Positions 34,261-47,039 of a DNA stretch of 64,000 nt are shown piece by piece. The stretch is from contig PUFA01000311.1 of assembly GCA_003508835.1 (NCBI GenBank), positions 682,001-746,000 on the forward strand, in the 5' to 3' direction. The notes under the pieces are model-generated. The model saw only the letters and a list, made by a program, of their open reading frames with translations. It was not told the DNA's origin and did no database searches. The first letter of the stretch is position 1, and the number at the start of each line of letters is the position of its first letter. Made by a program: the position numbers and the translations under genes. The stretch is from Eonycteris spelaea. Lineage: Eukaryota; Chordata; Mammalia; Chiroptera; Pteropodidae.

Positions 34261-37200
34261 GGACAGTTGGCGACTTGGAAAGTTCAGTGTCTCAGGGGTG
34301 TGTCATCAATGCCATCCCTCAGGGCCTTGCCAAGCAAAGTGTAGCCATTCGACCAGCAGCATCTGCTTCCCGCCATTCCTGACCCCTAGCTTGTTAGAAA
34401 TGCAGATCCTCAGGTCACTCCCCTGACATACTGGATCGCCGTATCTGTAGTATTTTAACAAGCTCTTGGAATGATCCCTATGCACTAGAAAGTGCGAGAA
34501 GCACCACAGCAGTGGAAAGAACATCAAATCTGCAGTAGGAGGACTTGGGCTCCTTCTTTGTTTCATCTGAGCTGCCTCAGAAAATTGTGAGGTCGTTTTG
34601 CAAAGTTAAATCGTTTGTGTGCCGTCTTCAGGACTCTGCCTTATAGCAACACTACTTGTACTTCTGAGTATTAAATATGTTTTTTTCTATAACACGTCAC
34701 ATTTTTAAGGTAAATAATTCAGGGAAATTAAACCCTGATGGTAAACAGAAGAGCAGTATCGCCTGCCCCAAATAGAGTAACCGTAAACAATACATATGCT
34801 GAAAACACTGAGTTATTAAACTGTATTAGATATTGCTGCCTACCAAGCCTAAGATCATATTTCTTTCTGTTGAAAAGAGATTAGCAAGTGTTAGGCAGGT
34901 CTTCACATAATGTCAGCTGCAAACTGAGGCAGTCTCCTTGATGAGATGAAAGGATTGGAAGAGAATTAAAAGAGGATAACTTTATACATGGGTGTTTTGT
35001 AACACCTGCAAGCCACGCAAGATCTTCCTATGTACCACTTAAAATCTTCTAGGTATCACTACTAGTCTGTGTTTCACACTTTGGGAAAACATGAGTGTGA
35101 AGTGATGCATTCGAGAGCTTCTAGCACTGGGCCTCAAGTTATTTTTTCTCAATTTTATTTTAGACTGTGTGACACTGCAGGCCGAACTCAGGATTGTTAA
35201 ACATGAATTTTAATGCTCTTTTGTTGAGCCAATGAACATAACAGAATAGGAATCATCTTTTTCATTTGTAAAGTTGCTTTGATTCCTATGTCATTTGTCT
35301 ATATAACTCAATAAAAAGGTTTGTTGTTTTTTTTTTGGTATATTTTCTCTTGAAAAGGAAAAAAAATGGATTATTACCAATCTCTTATGTAGGAAATGGC
35401 AAGTTTGGTTTGTCCAGGGTTAGTGTTTGAGACAAAACATGTATTTTCTGATTAGCTCTGTGCCTTTCCTGTGGTCCAGCCATCCTTTAATTAAAGGCAC
35501 CTTGCAGAGAGTGTGAAAAGATAGAAATGACAAATATGATACCTAATCCTTCGCATCCCCTCCCCCCGCACCAAATTGTTTATTAAGTGCCTGAATCTGA
35601 AAAGGCATTGCAGTGCTAGGAAACAGCCTAGTATGTTTTTATTATAAATAGAATTCTACCCATCAAAAGTCAGCTGTGTGTTTGAACTCAGCCTGTGTAC
35701 TCAGCCCCTTGCTATTTTTCAGTAAATGGATTTTAAGAGATGAGTACTGGATTGTCTTTAAAGTCTTTTTCCATAAACATATTTTTGTGGGGAGTAACAA
35801 ATGAGAGAACAAGCAAACAAGATTGTTTAGAGAAATAAGAGCCAGCTCATCATTTTCAATTTCAATTTCTGGGCCCCACCTTTGTGCAAGGAGGTCAGAT
35901 TGATGGCAGCAGCAGTCCTTGGAGGCAAAAACCTGTGACAGCCTAGCTTGACTTTACCAAACATCTCAAATTGTTCTCCACGTGGCCACGGACCACGGTG
36001 ACCCATTGTCTGAAGGCACAGAACTAAGTGGTACATTATACTTGGCAGAACTCGGACTCCATCCAGTACTCGGTGTCCAGTTCCTGGGCTCTGTGCAGTT
36101 TCTTGAGTCAAATGTACTCAGTGAGGTGGAGTAGGTCATGCAGAAGAATTGGTCAAAACAAGGTCACCATGCTCCAGATCCCTACGTCCATACTCCTTTG
36201 CTTAGAGTGAGGCTTTTAAAATTCCATGTGGCCAAAATTTCCAATGCAGAGCCACCCCAAATTCCACCAGGCCTACCCCATCACCATATGACCAAAGCAC
36301 CCAGGCTTTTTTAATGAAAAAAGTACAGATGTACCCAAAATAAAAATTTCCACACATTTTCCTAGGTATTAAAGTTAGCCTAAATGAAAAAGAAATATCT
36401 TTTGGAGACATAGTAGTCATATATGAGAGCCTTGGAACACATCTCAAGATGATACCAATACATTTCAAAGTTCACATTGCAAACTAAATGGTTTCTCTGG
36501 CTCTCCACTTCTGCATCTGCAAAATGGAGTGATAACACCTTGCACACTTAAACACATTACAGAACCCTTCTCTTAAGAAAAAAACTTGGGATGCCCTCAT
36601 ACAAGGTTCAGAGAATACAGTCAAGGTGTTACTATTATGTGGTTTTTAGAGATGTCCTGAAGAATTTACATTTTGAAGGCAAGAGTTGTTCAGCTGAATT
36701 GGTTATGTACCATAATGAGATGAACCCTAAGTTCTGAGGCTCAGTTCTCAATATCAGATGCCCATGGGCACAGGTGTTTTAAGAGAGCATATCTGTGGTC
36801 CTCAGCCTTGGCCGGAGAGAAGATTCATGCACAGGGCTTTTTAAAAATACCAATGCTGCTCTCCCAGAAATCGACTGGGGAGGAGCATCTGTGGTTTTGA
36901 AGGTCCCTAAGAGATTCTGTGCAGTCAGAGTTGGGAACAAGGTGGGCCAGGAGGGGTGAACAGGAGAACCACGCCCATCTGGACACAGCGGCCACAGTAA
37001 CTGCCTGGGGAGAAGACAGGCTCAGGGTGTCCAGATACACTTCAAGTGAAGCCAGAATCCAGATCGTTAGCCAAAATCTTCTAAGCATTGGGAACTAATT
37101 CACTCATTAAACAAACAAAAAAAAAACCACACTGCAGATTAAACAGAATACACTTATGGGCATACCAACCTGCTAGGAACTCATCTGTGACCTTTGTTCT

Positions 37201-40200
37201 GAGATGCCCCCTTCTTCTGTCTGTAAAACGGAAACATCTCAATTTCCCTGAAAGTAATGAATAAACACTTGCATTGCAGCTTATGGAAGAAGAATCGGTG
37301 TCCGGTTTCGCAGCTCAGGAATGATCTTAGACAGCGTCAGTCGGGCGGCAGTGGGTCGAATACTCCGGGTGGATCACGCAGGTGAATACGGAGCGAACCG
37401 CATCTACGCAGGGCAGATGGCCGTCCTGGGTCGGTCAAGTGTTGGGCCCGTCATTCAGGTGGGTGCTGCTTTCTGTCTCAGCCCGGGCTACTGACTCCGG
37501 GGAAGGGGTCGGGGAGGAGCCACAGGCCTTCAAGTAATGAATCACATTAGGTCGCACATTCTCAGGGGACATGCCGTTGTCCGCAAGAGGGTAAAAATCG
37601 GATACTGGGGAGGGGGGAGTGAAAAGCATATTCTTTTTATGTACAGACCACAGATAGACATCTTGTACATAAACAGATACACAGTATTATCTATAGTATT
37701 AAAATTTCATGGGGCGGGTAACAATGAAAAAGAGGTTGAGAATCACCTCTTTTTAGGTGAAAGTACCAGTTGCCAACAGGTTGTGGCCCTGGCCCCAGTG
37801 GAGCGCAGTGGACATACTTTATACTGTGATGCAGAGGGAAGGGCCTGGGCTCAGTCATACAGACCTCCTACCTGTGTGACCTTGGGGAAGTCACGTGACC
37901 TCTTGGTCTCCATTTCTATATCTGCATAATGGGCTGACACCTACCTCATTGGGTTATGGTGAGGAATAAGTGAACTGGTGTGGAACAGCTAATACTATGC
38001 CTGGTGTGTAATGGACACAGCGCAAGTTAAATTGCCTGCTGTGAGTCCTTGGGCAAGTTACTTAACCTCTCTGTGCCTCACTTTCTTCATCTGTGTAATG
38101 GGGATAATAAGAGTTGTGCAGCTTAAGTAAGCTGCCTCAACAAAGCTGTTTGACAGCGCCTGGCACTGGAAGTGCTAAGTGTTAGCTGTTATCATCATCC
38201 GCCTTTTCTCCTTTGATGTAAGCGATATTTATGTGCTAGCAGTCTGGAAGGAAATTACACAATAGCTAATATTCTGTGCTCCTAATTTTGAAATGAGCTA
38301 ACCAACTCATTTCTCACGGGTATGGACCCGTCCTTAAATAGGCACGCAGTGGGTCTGAGGGGCCGATGCTGGGACCGTGGTTCATGGACAGGGCACGTAG
38401 CTTCCTGGGACATAGCAGGTAGCCCGTAGAGAACGCTTACGTGTCTTTATTATGTTTGCAGAAAATGTGGGATCAAGAAAAGGACCACTTGAAGAAGTTC
38501 GACGAATTGATGGTTACGTTCAGGGTCCGGCCGACGGTGCTGATGCCCTTTTGGAACGTGGTGGGGTTTGCACTGGGTGCGTGTCTGTCCGGAAGGGCTT
38601 ATGGGCACAAGGGGTCCGGGGTGATCACATCATTTAAGTACCACTTCACAATTGCTCCTCCTACAATCTTTTTTAAATTTACTTAATATTTTTCTAAAGT
38701 TAAATTGACTTTTTTTTTTTTTGCTTAAATTGATTTAAGATAGAATCTTAAAATTAGTTTCATAAATAGAAGGTACAGTAAAAAATAAATACAACAGAGG
38801 GGGGAAGAAAGCTTGAGTAATTCAACTGTGGCCAGATCATGTTCTCTGACAAGGCTCTAAACCTGAGATCTGCTCACTCTTAAAAAGAGAGGAGAGTAAA
38901 TGGCATAGAAGCATCAAGGTCATACTCACCCCAAATGTTGAATATCTCCTTGCCGTAATCAGATTAGGAAGAGCATTGAAAAGAGAATAGCATTTTTACT
39001 GTTTGATTCTATTTAATACTGTGACCTGATCCCTTCTAAAACCATGGTTATCAGCACGGTTTTCAGGTTGCTCCTGAGGACACCTGGCAACATCTAGAGA
39101 CATTTTTGGTGTCACACCTGGGGATGCTACCAGCAGCTCGTAGGTAGAGGCCAGGCACGCTGCCAAACATCCCACAATGCACAGGGCAGCCCCCACAGCA
39201 AGGAATTATCCGGCCCAGAGCTCATGGTGCCCAGGCCGACAGGCCGACCTGACATGCTCTCCCTGCCGGCGGTATCATCCCATCCTTTACCGCTCTGGAT
39301 TTGACCATTGCAGGCGCGGGGACCGCCCTGCTGGGGAAGGAGGGAGCGATGGCCTGCACTGTGGCTGTGGAAGAGTCCATAGCGCATCACTACAACAACC
39401 AGATCAGGACGCTGATGGAGGATCCTGAAAAATATGAGGAGCTTCTGCAGGTATTTGACTCTGCTCCAGGAGGGGGCTGGAAAAGGGGAAGGGGCACATG
39501 CGCAGTGGGTAAGAAGGAACTTAGGATGTTAGGGAATGATGCGACCGTGGGGATGTAGGTCAGCGCCTCATTTTAAAGGCAAGCAGACTGGGGCGCAGAG
39601 AGCTGAGGCCATGGGCCCTGGTCGCGTGCTCAGGCAGAGCTGGGGCTAGAACCTGTGTCTCCTGACCTCAGGCCTGTATTCTCTCCACTCCCGGATTATT
39701 GGCAGACCCTGAGCAATGCTGTGGGCACAGATCCTACAGATGAAATGAACTAAGGGGTACTCTCAGATAACTTCCCACAGTGGGTAAAGGATCTGTTTAA
39801 TTTTTTTTTTTTTTAAGCCTAAATCAAGGGTTGGTAAACTATGGCTTGTGGCCGACTACCTTTTCTGTAAAAAATGTTTTGTTGGAGCACAGTCATACTG
39901 ATTCATCAATATGTCCCTGGCTGCTGTCCCCTCTACCATGGCAGAGTTGAGTAGTTGTGATGGGGACCATACAGTGTGTGAAACTTAAAGAATCGACTCT
40001 GGCCCTTTATAGGAAAAGTTTGCCAAGCCCTGTCTTAGATACTAATATAAGACTTTAGCCTCCAAAATAAGATGGAACAGCAGGAGAGTTGGCAGGCTGA
40101 CTTGCTTTGGTTTCTTTAACCAGGTGATTAAGAAATTTCGGGATGAAGAGCTCGAGCACCATGACATAGGCCTTGAACATGACGCAGAACTGGTGAGGAC

Positions 40201-40671
40201 CCGCCCTTACTATTGGCTTATGGTGCTTTGGGCACCTTCCGTGGAAGGTGGAGGGGCAGGAAGGTTTCCTTTCCCAGGAAAATAGATTTCAGAGTGACCG
40301 CCAAAGAAAGAAACCCAGTACACCGCCGTGACAAAGAGCGAGCAAAGGCGCTGCCCTGAGCTGGGCGTCTGGTTTCTCGCTTCCTCCTTTATCTTTGTTC
40401 CTAGCAGCTTCGTTCCCATGCCCGTGAGAAACCAGGTGACTCTGTTTTTCCCCAAACTAAAACGAATTGCTTCTTAGATCTTACTTGCTATCCAGAGAAG
40501 TCCCAGCCATGCCACGCGAGGCCCGCAGCTCACAGCTAGAAGCGAACGCAGGGTGTGTCGCATCGCTCTGCTTACCATTGTTGTCTCTGACAGGCTCCGG
40601 CATACGCCGTTTTGAAGACGGTTATCCAGGCGGGGTGCAGAGCGGCCATATATCTATCAGAAAGATTTTAA
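33892..40671 (+). CDS. COQ7: COQ7, mitochondrial 5-demethoxyubiquinone hydroxylase (complete, six exons)
   Basis: COQ7 hydroxylates demethoxyubiquinone in the penultimate step of coenzyme Q synthesis. It works with COQ9 in the CoQ synthome on the matrix face of the inner mitochondrial membrane. Six exons (76, 179, 115, 137, 69 and 78 nt; 654 nt) give 217 residues plus stop, the usual mammalian length. The Arg-rich N-terminus (Arg 10, 16, 18, 22, 29, 30) with no acidic residue before 43 is a mitochondrial presequence. All six di-iron ligands of this carboxylate-bridged family are visible: Glu61, Glu91, His94, Glu143, Glu178 and His181, in [24 protein letters not shown] and EELEHHDIG. The start is the first ATG in the CpG island; the upstream frame has no ATG. 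No defects seen. Confidence 0.97.
34345..34515 (-). mobile_element. MER5A hAT element, reverse
   Basis: gcttgttagaaatgcagatc, ctcaggtcactcccctgaca and attttaacaagctcttgg are reversed MER5A, in COQ7 intron 1. Confidence 0.8.
34520..37279 (+). other. COQ7 intron 1, remaining part
   Basis: No further exon found. AT-rich, mostly unassigned sequence; a degraded MER5-like element may lie at 36790-36960 (aaaaataccaatgctgctct, aagagattctgtgcagtcag). Confidence 0.5.
37280..37458 (+). CDS. COQ7: COQ7 exon 2 (first di-iron ligand)
   Basis: Acceptor gcattgcag, donor gtgggt. It encodes [20 protein letters not shown], then [20 protein letters not shown] and [10 protein letters not shown]. Glu61 in HAGEYGA is the first iron ligand. 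Met40 lies at the position used as start in an alternative mammalian isoform. Confidence 0.96.
37815..38200 (+). mobile_element. Two MIR SINEs in tandem (COQ7 intron 2)
   Basis: ctgtgtgaccttggggaagt, atctgcataatgggctgaca; then ccttgggcaagttacttaac, ctctctgtgcctcactttct, gtgtaatggggataataaga. Two sense copies end to end. Confidence 0.85.
38462..38576 (+). CDS. COQ7: COQ7 exon 3 (Glu91/His94 ligands)
   Basis: Acceptor atgtttgcag, donor gtgcgt. It encodes [20 protein letters not shown], then [18 protein letters not shown]. The ExxH pair of the first half of the four-helix bundle is present. Confidence 0.96.
39045..39240 (+). mobile_element. MER20 DNA transposon
   Basis: cacctggcaacatctagaga, gctgccaaacatcccacaat, gcacagggcagcccccacag and gaattatccggccc match MER20 in sense. 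It ends only about 75 nt before COQ7 exon 4. Confidence 0.85.
39314..39450 (+). CDS. COQ7: COQ7 exon 4 (Glu143 ligand)
   Basis: Acceptor gaccattgcag, donor gtattt. It encodes [40 protein letters not shown] and EELLQ. It reads MEDPEK where I recall MEEDPEK in human, an in-frame loss of one Glu codon in a GAG repeat between helices. Confidence 0.96.
39560..39690 (-). mobile_element. MIR SINE, reverse
   Basis: gcaagcagactggggcgcag and cagagctggggctagaacct are reversed MIR. Confidence 0.65.
39825..40032 (+). mobile_element. hAT-Charlie MITE (MER58-like), full length
   Basis: Starts caagggttggtaaactatgg and ends gtttgccaagccctg, with atggcagagttgagtagttg inside. Opposite orientation to the 24801 copy. 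Confidence 0.8.
40124..40192 (+). CDS. COQ7: COQ7 exon 5 (Glu178/His181 ligands)
   Basis: Acceptor ctttaaccag, donor gtgagg. It encodes [20 protein letters not shown] and AEL, carrying the second ExxH iron-binding motif. Confidence 0.97.
40594..40671 (+). CDS. COQ7: COQ7 exon 6 with stop
   Basis: Acceptor gtctctgacag. It encodes [20 protein letters not shown] and LSERF, then TAA at 40669-40671. The final residue is Phe where I recall Leu in human. Confidence 0.96.
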   Translation, partial: APAYAVLKTVIQAGCRAAIYLSERF

Positions 40672-42130
40672 GGTATGTCCACTTTTCCCTGTCTATAAAA
40701 GATGACAGTAATTTCACGAGTGACATTGGCGGGACACGAAATAGCCAGTTACCATCACTGAACAAAGGCTCGCTGCACAGCACGCGCAGAAGCGGCGCGG
40801 GGACATTGGCTTTCGAGAAAAGGGAAGGCTTCCCGCGAGGTCCACCGGCGCTGGGGCGGAGGCGCGGCTCAGATCGCCTCCCCGACCAGGGGGTTTTGGG
40901 CTCTGTTTAAAGGAGGAAGTAGGGGACGTTGTGCATATTCTGTAGTTCCGTTGGGTCAGCAGCGTGAGAGCCGGGTTTGCAGGCTCTTGGGGATCACGGC
41001 TTTTCATGCGTCGCATGTTTGAATTCCAGGGCGGGGGTTTAGTATGTATTCCGTGGTGGGTTTTGACCCAGCGACATTGAAAGGTCATCGCAGAGTGAAT
41101 TCATTCCCTAGTACTCATGTCCAACTGTCCGACTGCATGATCTGCCACCTTGTTACCTCTAAAAAGCAACTCAGTATCTCGTTAGAAACAGGACAAGGCC
41201 AATTTAGGCTGGTTTTGCAGTTATGTGAATATATCATTATGTGAATTTTGTTAATAAGCTGCGAGAGTTTTTTAAATAAGACTCTCTAGTGTTGATTTTT
41301 TCCTGCGTTGCTGTGTGCTGTAAGGCTGACAGTTCCAGATGCATGCAAATTACAGCAAACGAAGCTGGTCTTTGTTTGTTCCATAGCTAAATTTTTCTTA
41401 AAATACCAAGAATGAATCATGAAAGTAACAGGAATCTAAGAGAAAAAATTTGAGTTTACTGGTAACAAAAGGTAATTTAAAGCATCAGAGTGTTTGTTAT
41501 GGACACAGCAGGATGGTCAAGTTCGTCAGGTAAGTGGCAGACTGCCATCGTTTCTGTTTTGAATCGTAGATTGAGGGTGGGTTCCTTCCATCAGAGAATA
41601 GGCTGAGTTGTGGATTATTTGCAAAGTTGCATTATAATCATTCCTGAAGATCTTTTACCAAAAGAATGGACAGAAACGGACCCAAATTTTCATATTTTAT
41701 TGAAATCTTTTATGATTTGCAAAGTTTTAAATCATTTATGAAAAAGCTCGGTCAGTGGTCCTCCTCTCTGGCTGCACAGTAGGATGTCCCGAGGAGCTTT
41801 TTAACAAATGTCAGATTGTCAACCAGACATTCTGAGTTATTTCTGGTAGGGCCCAGGATCGGAGTGGTTTCCAGCTCCCCGGTGGTCCCAGTGTGAGTCA
41901 GGACTGGGAGCCCCCGGCCCAGACTGAACCCTTCTTTTGGTGAAGAACCACATCCTCAGGCGTTGCCTGCCATCAGCACCCTGGGCTCGATCAGCACCGT
42001 GTGACGGGGCGTGACTTGCCTCGGGGAGTTCGGTTCTGAAGGACAGTGGGCGCCAGGATAGTTCGGGTTACTTCTCTCCTTTCCTAAAGCAAGAGTGAAT
42101 TTAGTCTTATGCGATCAAATAAATCAGTCT
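40672..42130 (+). other. COQ7: Probable COQ7 3' untranslated region
   Basis: No alternative exon is seen. The clearest downstream polyadenylation hexamer is AATAAA at 42118-42123, which would give a UTR of about 1.45 kb, including an MER5-like remnant near 41755. An earlier, non-canonical signal cannot be excluded. Confidence 0.45.
41752..41915. mobile_element. MER5-like remnant
   Basis: cagtggtcctcctctctggc, ggatgtcccgaggagctttt and gggcccaggatcgg fit a decayed MER5 element. Confidence 0.55.
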
Positions 42131-42589
42131 TCTCATAATAGTTGCAGTAAATTAAACATGGGGGAGAAAGGTCAAAGACAGTATGAGGGTCCAGACTCTC
42201 TTCCGCCAGGTGACTAACAGGCGTGTGTCGCGCTACAAGTCTAGCGTCGTGGTTAGCAACTGAAGAGCCAAGTTCTTACGCAGTTACCGCCTCATGTCTA
42301 CGTTATCGCGCCCATGTGCGTTTTCTGTCTTTTCCGTATGAGACCATGAGTTTCTTGAGGGCAAAATATCTTTTCCAGTCCCTGGTATGTTGTAGGTGCC
42401 CATTTAAAAGAAGATGAGAAGGAAGGAAGGAGGAGGAAGAAGCAGGAAGCGGGGAGAAGGGAGACGGGGAGGGAGGGACCCGCGAGTTTGTAAGCAGCTG
42501 CGAAACGATGAAAGCCTCCTGCAAGGCCGTTCTCCCTCTGCTCTGGGTGTCCCGATGCCAGGTGTCCCAGGCTGCGGTCCTTGACCCTG

Positions 42590-43555
42590 TGTGTCCCGCA
42601 TCCTTTTCTTGGTGTCTCATTCCATCTTGTGGCGATCCCGTCACATGTGCATCTCCACCCCAGATTGTTCATTTTCAAATATCCCACTTCCACCGCGACC
42701 ACTTGGAAGTCGAAGGGCATTTCCAGCTGCCCCTGCCCAGGCTGAACCTGCCTCCCCTTCCCCCTAGGCCTGCTTCCCCATCACAGCTAAAGGCAGCTGC
42801 ATCCTTCCGGTTCTCAGGCCAGAATCTCTGGAATCCTCTTTGACACCTGCCTCTGCTGCACTCCCATCCATGCGACCAGGCCATCCTGTGGCTCTACCAC
42901 ATCCTTTTACCGCTTTCCCTGCTGCCCAGCCCCCCACCTCTCACCTGGATTATGTTAGGAGCCTCCTAACTATTCTTCCTGCCTTACACTCATCCTCCCA
43001 CAGTCCAGAGTGATCCTCAGAACACGTGACTCATCAGCTGAGAACCTCCCAGTGTCTTTTCCCAGTTCTCTCCGACTGAAAGTCACAGTCCCTAAAATGG
43101 TTTACAGAGACCCCGTGTGATCACTCCGGTCCTCTCTGACCTCATTCCCGCTTCCTCACTCTGCTCCAGCCACATGGGCCTGCTGGTCCTTAGAAATGCC
43201 CGGCATGCTCCTTCCTGCCTGTGGCCTGTGCAGTGGCTGTCCCCCCACCTGGAATGTGCCTTCCCAGATGTCCGCGTGGTCAGATCCCTCACCAACTCCT
43301 TGCCCAGATGCACCTTTTAAAAGAGGCCGCGCTGACCACATCTTTGAAATCACAAGCCCTGCCGCGTGCCTCGCCCCCTTGGCGCTGCGCCTTTGCCCCG
43401 CCGTAGCACGCAGCACGGTCTGGCGTGTATGTGATGCACTTGTTATGTTTCTTGTCTGTAAGAATGTAAGCTCCGTAGGGCAGGAATCTTTGTTTAAATC
43501 ACTGACACGTAACAGGTGCTCAATAAATAGTTATTGATGGGAATGAATGAATGAA
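42590..43555 (+). mobile_element. L2 LINE, sense, about 1 kb
   Basis: Long L2: ggagcctcctaactattctt, cctgtgtgatcactccgg-type text, ggaatgtgccttcccagatg, gtaagaatgtaagctccgta, gggcaggaatctttg and the terminal gtgctcaataaatag, ending in (GAAT)n. The apparent ORFs here are L2 by-products. Confidence 0.9.
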
Positions 43556-43839
43556 GAGATGGTGCTTCCTTGTTAAAAGTCATTTTCACATATGGTAATT
43601 CGAGATGACCCCTGTGTGCTTCTCAGCATAGTTCAGTGGACACTTATTGTAAGGATGCTACCAAGCTGGGCTGGGCCCCTGGGCCCCTGGCTATACAAAT
43701 TATTTTGCTCTAAAACTCAATCTTCCAACTGGGAGAAAACAGAAAAGCTGCTTCAGGAACCAAAGTAAGGCCATTCTCTGTGCTTCTTGCTGATGATTTA
43801 AAAAACAAAAAAATGCAGGCTGGATATTCACATACAAGG

Positions 43840-45175
43840 AATGAGTGTGGACCCTACTTCCAGCTTACACAAAATTCACTCGAAATGGACTAAAAGTGTT
43901 AACGCTAAAACTAAAGCTTTTAGAAGAAAGCGGGTACATTTATGTGACCGTGGATTAAGCATCGGTTTCTTAGATACGATACCAGAAGCACATGCAACAA
44001 AAGAAAAAAATAGATAAATTTGTACTTTGAAGAACACGATCACAAAAGTAAAAAGACAGCTCACAGAATGGGAGAAAATATTTACAAATCATATATCTGA
44101 TAAGAGATTTGAATCTACAATATGTAAAGAATGCTTACAACTCAGCAATAAGATAAATATTTTGCCAGTTAAAAAGAGGCAAAGGATTTGAATAGACAGG
44201 TCACCAAAGAAGATGTACAAATGGCCAATAAGCATTCAAAACGATGCTCAACATCATTAGTCATTAGAGAAAACCACAATGAGAAACCACTTCACACCCA
44301 GTAGGGTGGCTATAATTGAAAAGACAATAAATCAAAAAAAAAAAAAAGTTTTGCAGAGGATGTGGAGAGATCAGAATTCTTATACACCACTGGAGGATTG
44401 TGAAACGTTGCAGGCCACTTGGAAAACAGGATGGCAGTTCCTCAGACAGTTAAACGTAGCATTAACCATATGAAACAGTAACCCATCTCCTAGATATCAA
44501 CCCAATAGGAGTAAAAACAGTACGTTCAAACAAATGCTTGTATATGAATATTCATGGCAGCATTATGCATAATAGCCCATTTATTAGCTGATGAATGGAT
44601 GAGCAAAATGTGTTATGTCTCTACAATGGAGTAAGAGTCAGCCATAAAAAGAACAAAGTACTGATATGCAGGATAAGAGTGATGAACCTTCAAAATGTGA
44701 CGCTTGGGTGCAGTGTTTTTGTGTGGAAACATGGAAATAGTTCTAGAGATGGGTGGTGGTGATGGGTGCACAACAATGCCCTTAACGTTACTAAACTCTA
44801 CACATAAAAATGGCTAAAATGGTAAATTTTGTATTTTGTGTATTTTGCCGCAGTAATAAAAATAATTATGCTAAGTGAAGGGAGCCAGACACAAGGCCAC
44901 ATATTGTATGACTCCATGTGGATGAGATCTCCAGAACAGGCAAATCCATAGAGACGGCAGATAGATGTGGTTGCCTAGGGCTGTGGGAGATGGGAAGACT
45001 GGGAAGCAGCTGCTAATGCATATGGAGTTTCTTTTTGGGGTGATGAACATTCTAGAATTAGATGATAGTGAGAGTCGCACAACTGTGGGAATACACTAAA
45101 AACCACCAAATCCTACGCTTTAAAGTGATACATTTTATGGTGTGTAAATCATAGCAATGAAACAATACAGGCCTT
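43840..45175 (+). mobile_element. LINE-1 3' portion, sense
   Basis: Continuous decayed L1 ORF2 end and 3' UTR: cacgatcacaaaagtaaaaa, atggccaataagcattcaaa, gaaaccacttcacacccagt, attcatggcagcattatgca, gcaaatccatagagacggca, tggtgtgtaaatcatagcaa. Many stops; inactive. Confidence 0.9.
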
Positions 45176-45699
45176 AGAGTTGCATATGATATTCGAAAGC
45201 AAATTTCAATCCAGCCGTTGAATGGGGAGACACTGTTTAACGTACAACCCTTCAAGCCCACAGAGCCCGTAGAATCCTCGGTCATCTAAGATGCTGGGGC
45301 TGTTTGTTGCCTTCTCATCCCAAAGCTCATTTTAAGCAGTCAAGAGTCTTGGGCACATAAAGACACTTGGTGCAGTCCGTATTAAAAGCCAGCTTTGCTG
45401 CTGTCTGTTTAGCATCCCCTTCAGAACGGATGGCTGATGTCTTATCCTTCTGAGAGCTTCCAGAACAAGGCCAGAGAGATTTTCCGAATCCCCCTCTGAT
45501 TGTTTTTTATTTCATTACAGCTTGTCCTCGTTTATTAACAAGGCGATCTTGTCTTTCCCTTGCTTTACTGCTCTGACCTTTCAGGGGAAATGTGATTTTA
45601 AAATTGGACACCATCCAAAGATGATGCCATGATGACAGAGGATGTTTTTCTTGCAAGCAGTAGTTCCAAAGACGTGATCCGAGCAATCGTTCTTTGCAT

Positions 45700-45845
45700 G
45701 TGTTTGATTCCCTCTCTACTCCAAGTGTGGTCCGTGGACCAACAGCAGTGGTATCCCCTGGGAGCGCGTTGGAAATGCAGAACTTTGGACTCCTCCTCAG
45801 ACCTGCTAAGTCAGAACATGCATCTTAGCAAGATGTGGTTTTACA
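45700..45845 (-). mobile_element. MER5A hAT element, reverse
   Basis: ccaagtgtggtccgtggacc, gttggaaatgcagaactttg and tcctcctcagacctgctaag are reversed MER5A. Confidence 0.8.
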
Positions 45846-45944
45846 GTATGTCCACAAATTCCTCGATGCCCCTCTGTTCAGAGGAACCTCATGCTCCTTG
45901 CCGTGAGTGCGGGCTGTACTTAACGACTCGTTTCTAACAAACAA

Positions 45945-46360
45945 GGTCGTGGACATGATGGAGTGTGACCGCCAAGGCTGCTAGGTCATAAAAGACGTTG
46001 CAGCTTCCACCTTTCTCTCCATCACCCCTCACCTGAGCGGGGAGCCAGCCGCCACGTTGTGAGGACATTCCAGCAGTTAATCTGTGAGGGTAACACGGCC
46101 GAGAACCGAGGCCCCGTGCCAACAGCCATGTTTGTGCCACATCGTGGAAGTGAATCCCTCGGCCCCAGTCAGGCCTTCAGATGACGGCAGCCAAGATCTT
46201 GACTGCGATGTCAGGAGAGACCCAGAGCCAGACCACCAGCTAAATGACTCCTGAATTCCTGCCTCTCAAGCGACCGTGTTAGATAATAAATGTTTGTGGT
46301 TTTCAGCTGCAATTTGGGCTGATTTGTTGTGCAGCAATAGATAACAATCACGCAACACTT
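45945..46360 (-). mobile_element. LTR remnant, reverse (MLT1-class)
   Basis: gcagccaagatcttgactgc, gaattcctgcctctcaagcg, agataataaatgtttgtggt and gttgtgcagcaatagataac follow the reversed MLT1-class LTR order. Confidence 0.7.
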
Positions 46361-46679
46361 CCAGGTGGTTTGGAAGTGAACTTTGAGGAGCACTGAACTA
46401 GCCTATGAACTCCTGGAAGGAGGAGACTGTCTTGGTCATTTCCATGTCTTCAGTGCCTGAAACTCAATACATTTTTCTTAGACTAAATACAAAATTAAAT
46501 TGCCCTGCTTTAAAAAGTTAAAACTTTTTTTTTTGTAAAAATGCATCCACGAGGTGAACTAGTCCGACAGTGCTGAAGGATATTTATAATCACAGATAAG
46601 TCTCCCTGTAGACTGCTTGTTGATTACCAGGAAACCGACCTGTTGCCTTAGTTTGTGATATAGTTAGCTATCTGCTACA

Positions 46680-47035
46680 TAAGACACTACATTTGTTTTT
46701 CTTTTTTCCCTTCCAAAAGTAATGCTTGCCTCAAAATCAAACAATACAAATTGCATATAAAAAAGAAAAGAAAAAACACCCCTTCCAAACTTATTCCTAA
46801 GAAGTAACCGCTATTACTAATTCATTGTGTACCTTCCCAGACTCTTGAAGAATCTTTTATCCAGAACACGTACTCGTTTGGGTTTGTGTTGTTCCCTACA
46901 CGGAATGATGCTGTGCATCTCGGGCTGCAGCGTGCCTTGTTCACTCAGTGACCCGTGTGGCCATCTTTCCAAGTCGATAAGCATCGATCCACCTCATCCT
47001 CCTCATCGGCTGTAGAACTCTCTCATTTTACAGTA
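46680..47035 (-). mobile_element. Old LINE debris, antisense
   Basis: aagtaatgcttgcctcaaaa, taagaagtaaccgctattac and gtgtggccatctttcc resemble antisense L1M flank sequence. Low resolution. Confidence 0.5.
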
Positions 47036-47039
47036 GAGC

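Noticed and set aside
43840..45175. LINE-1 as an active element
   Set aside because: Only the 3' part is present, with many stops and no intact reverse transcriptase frame.
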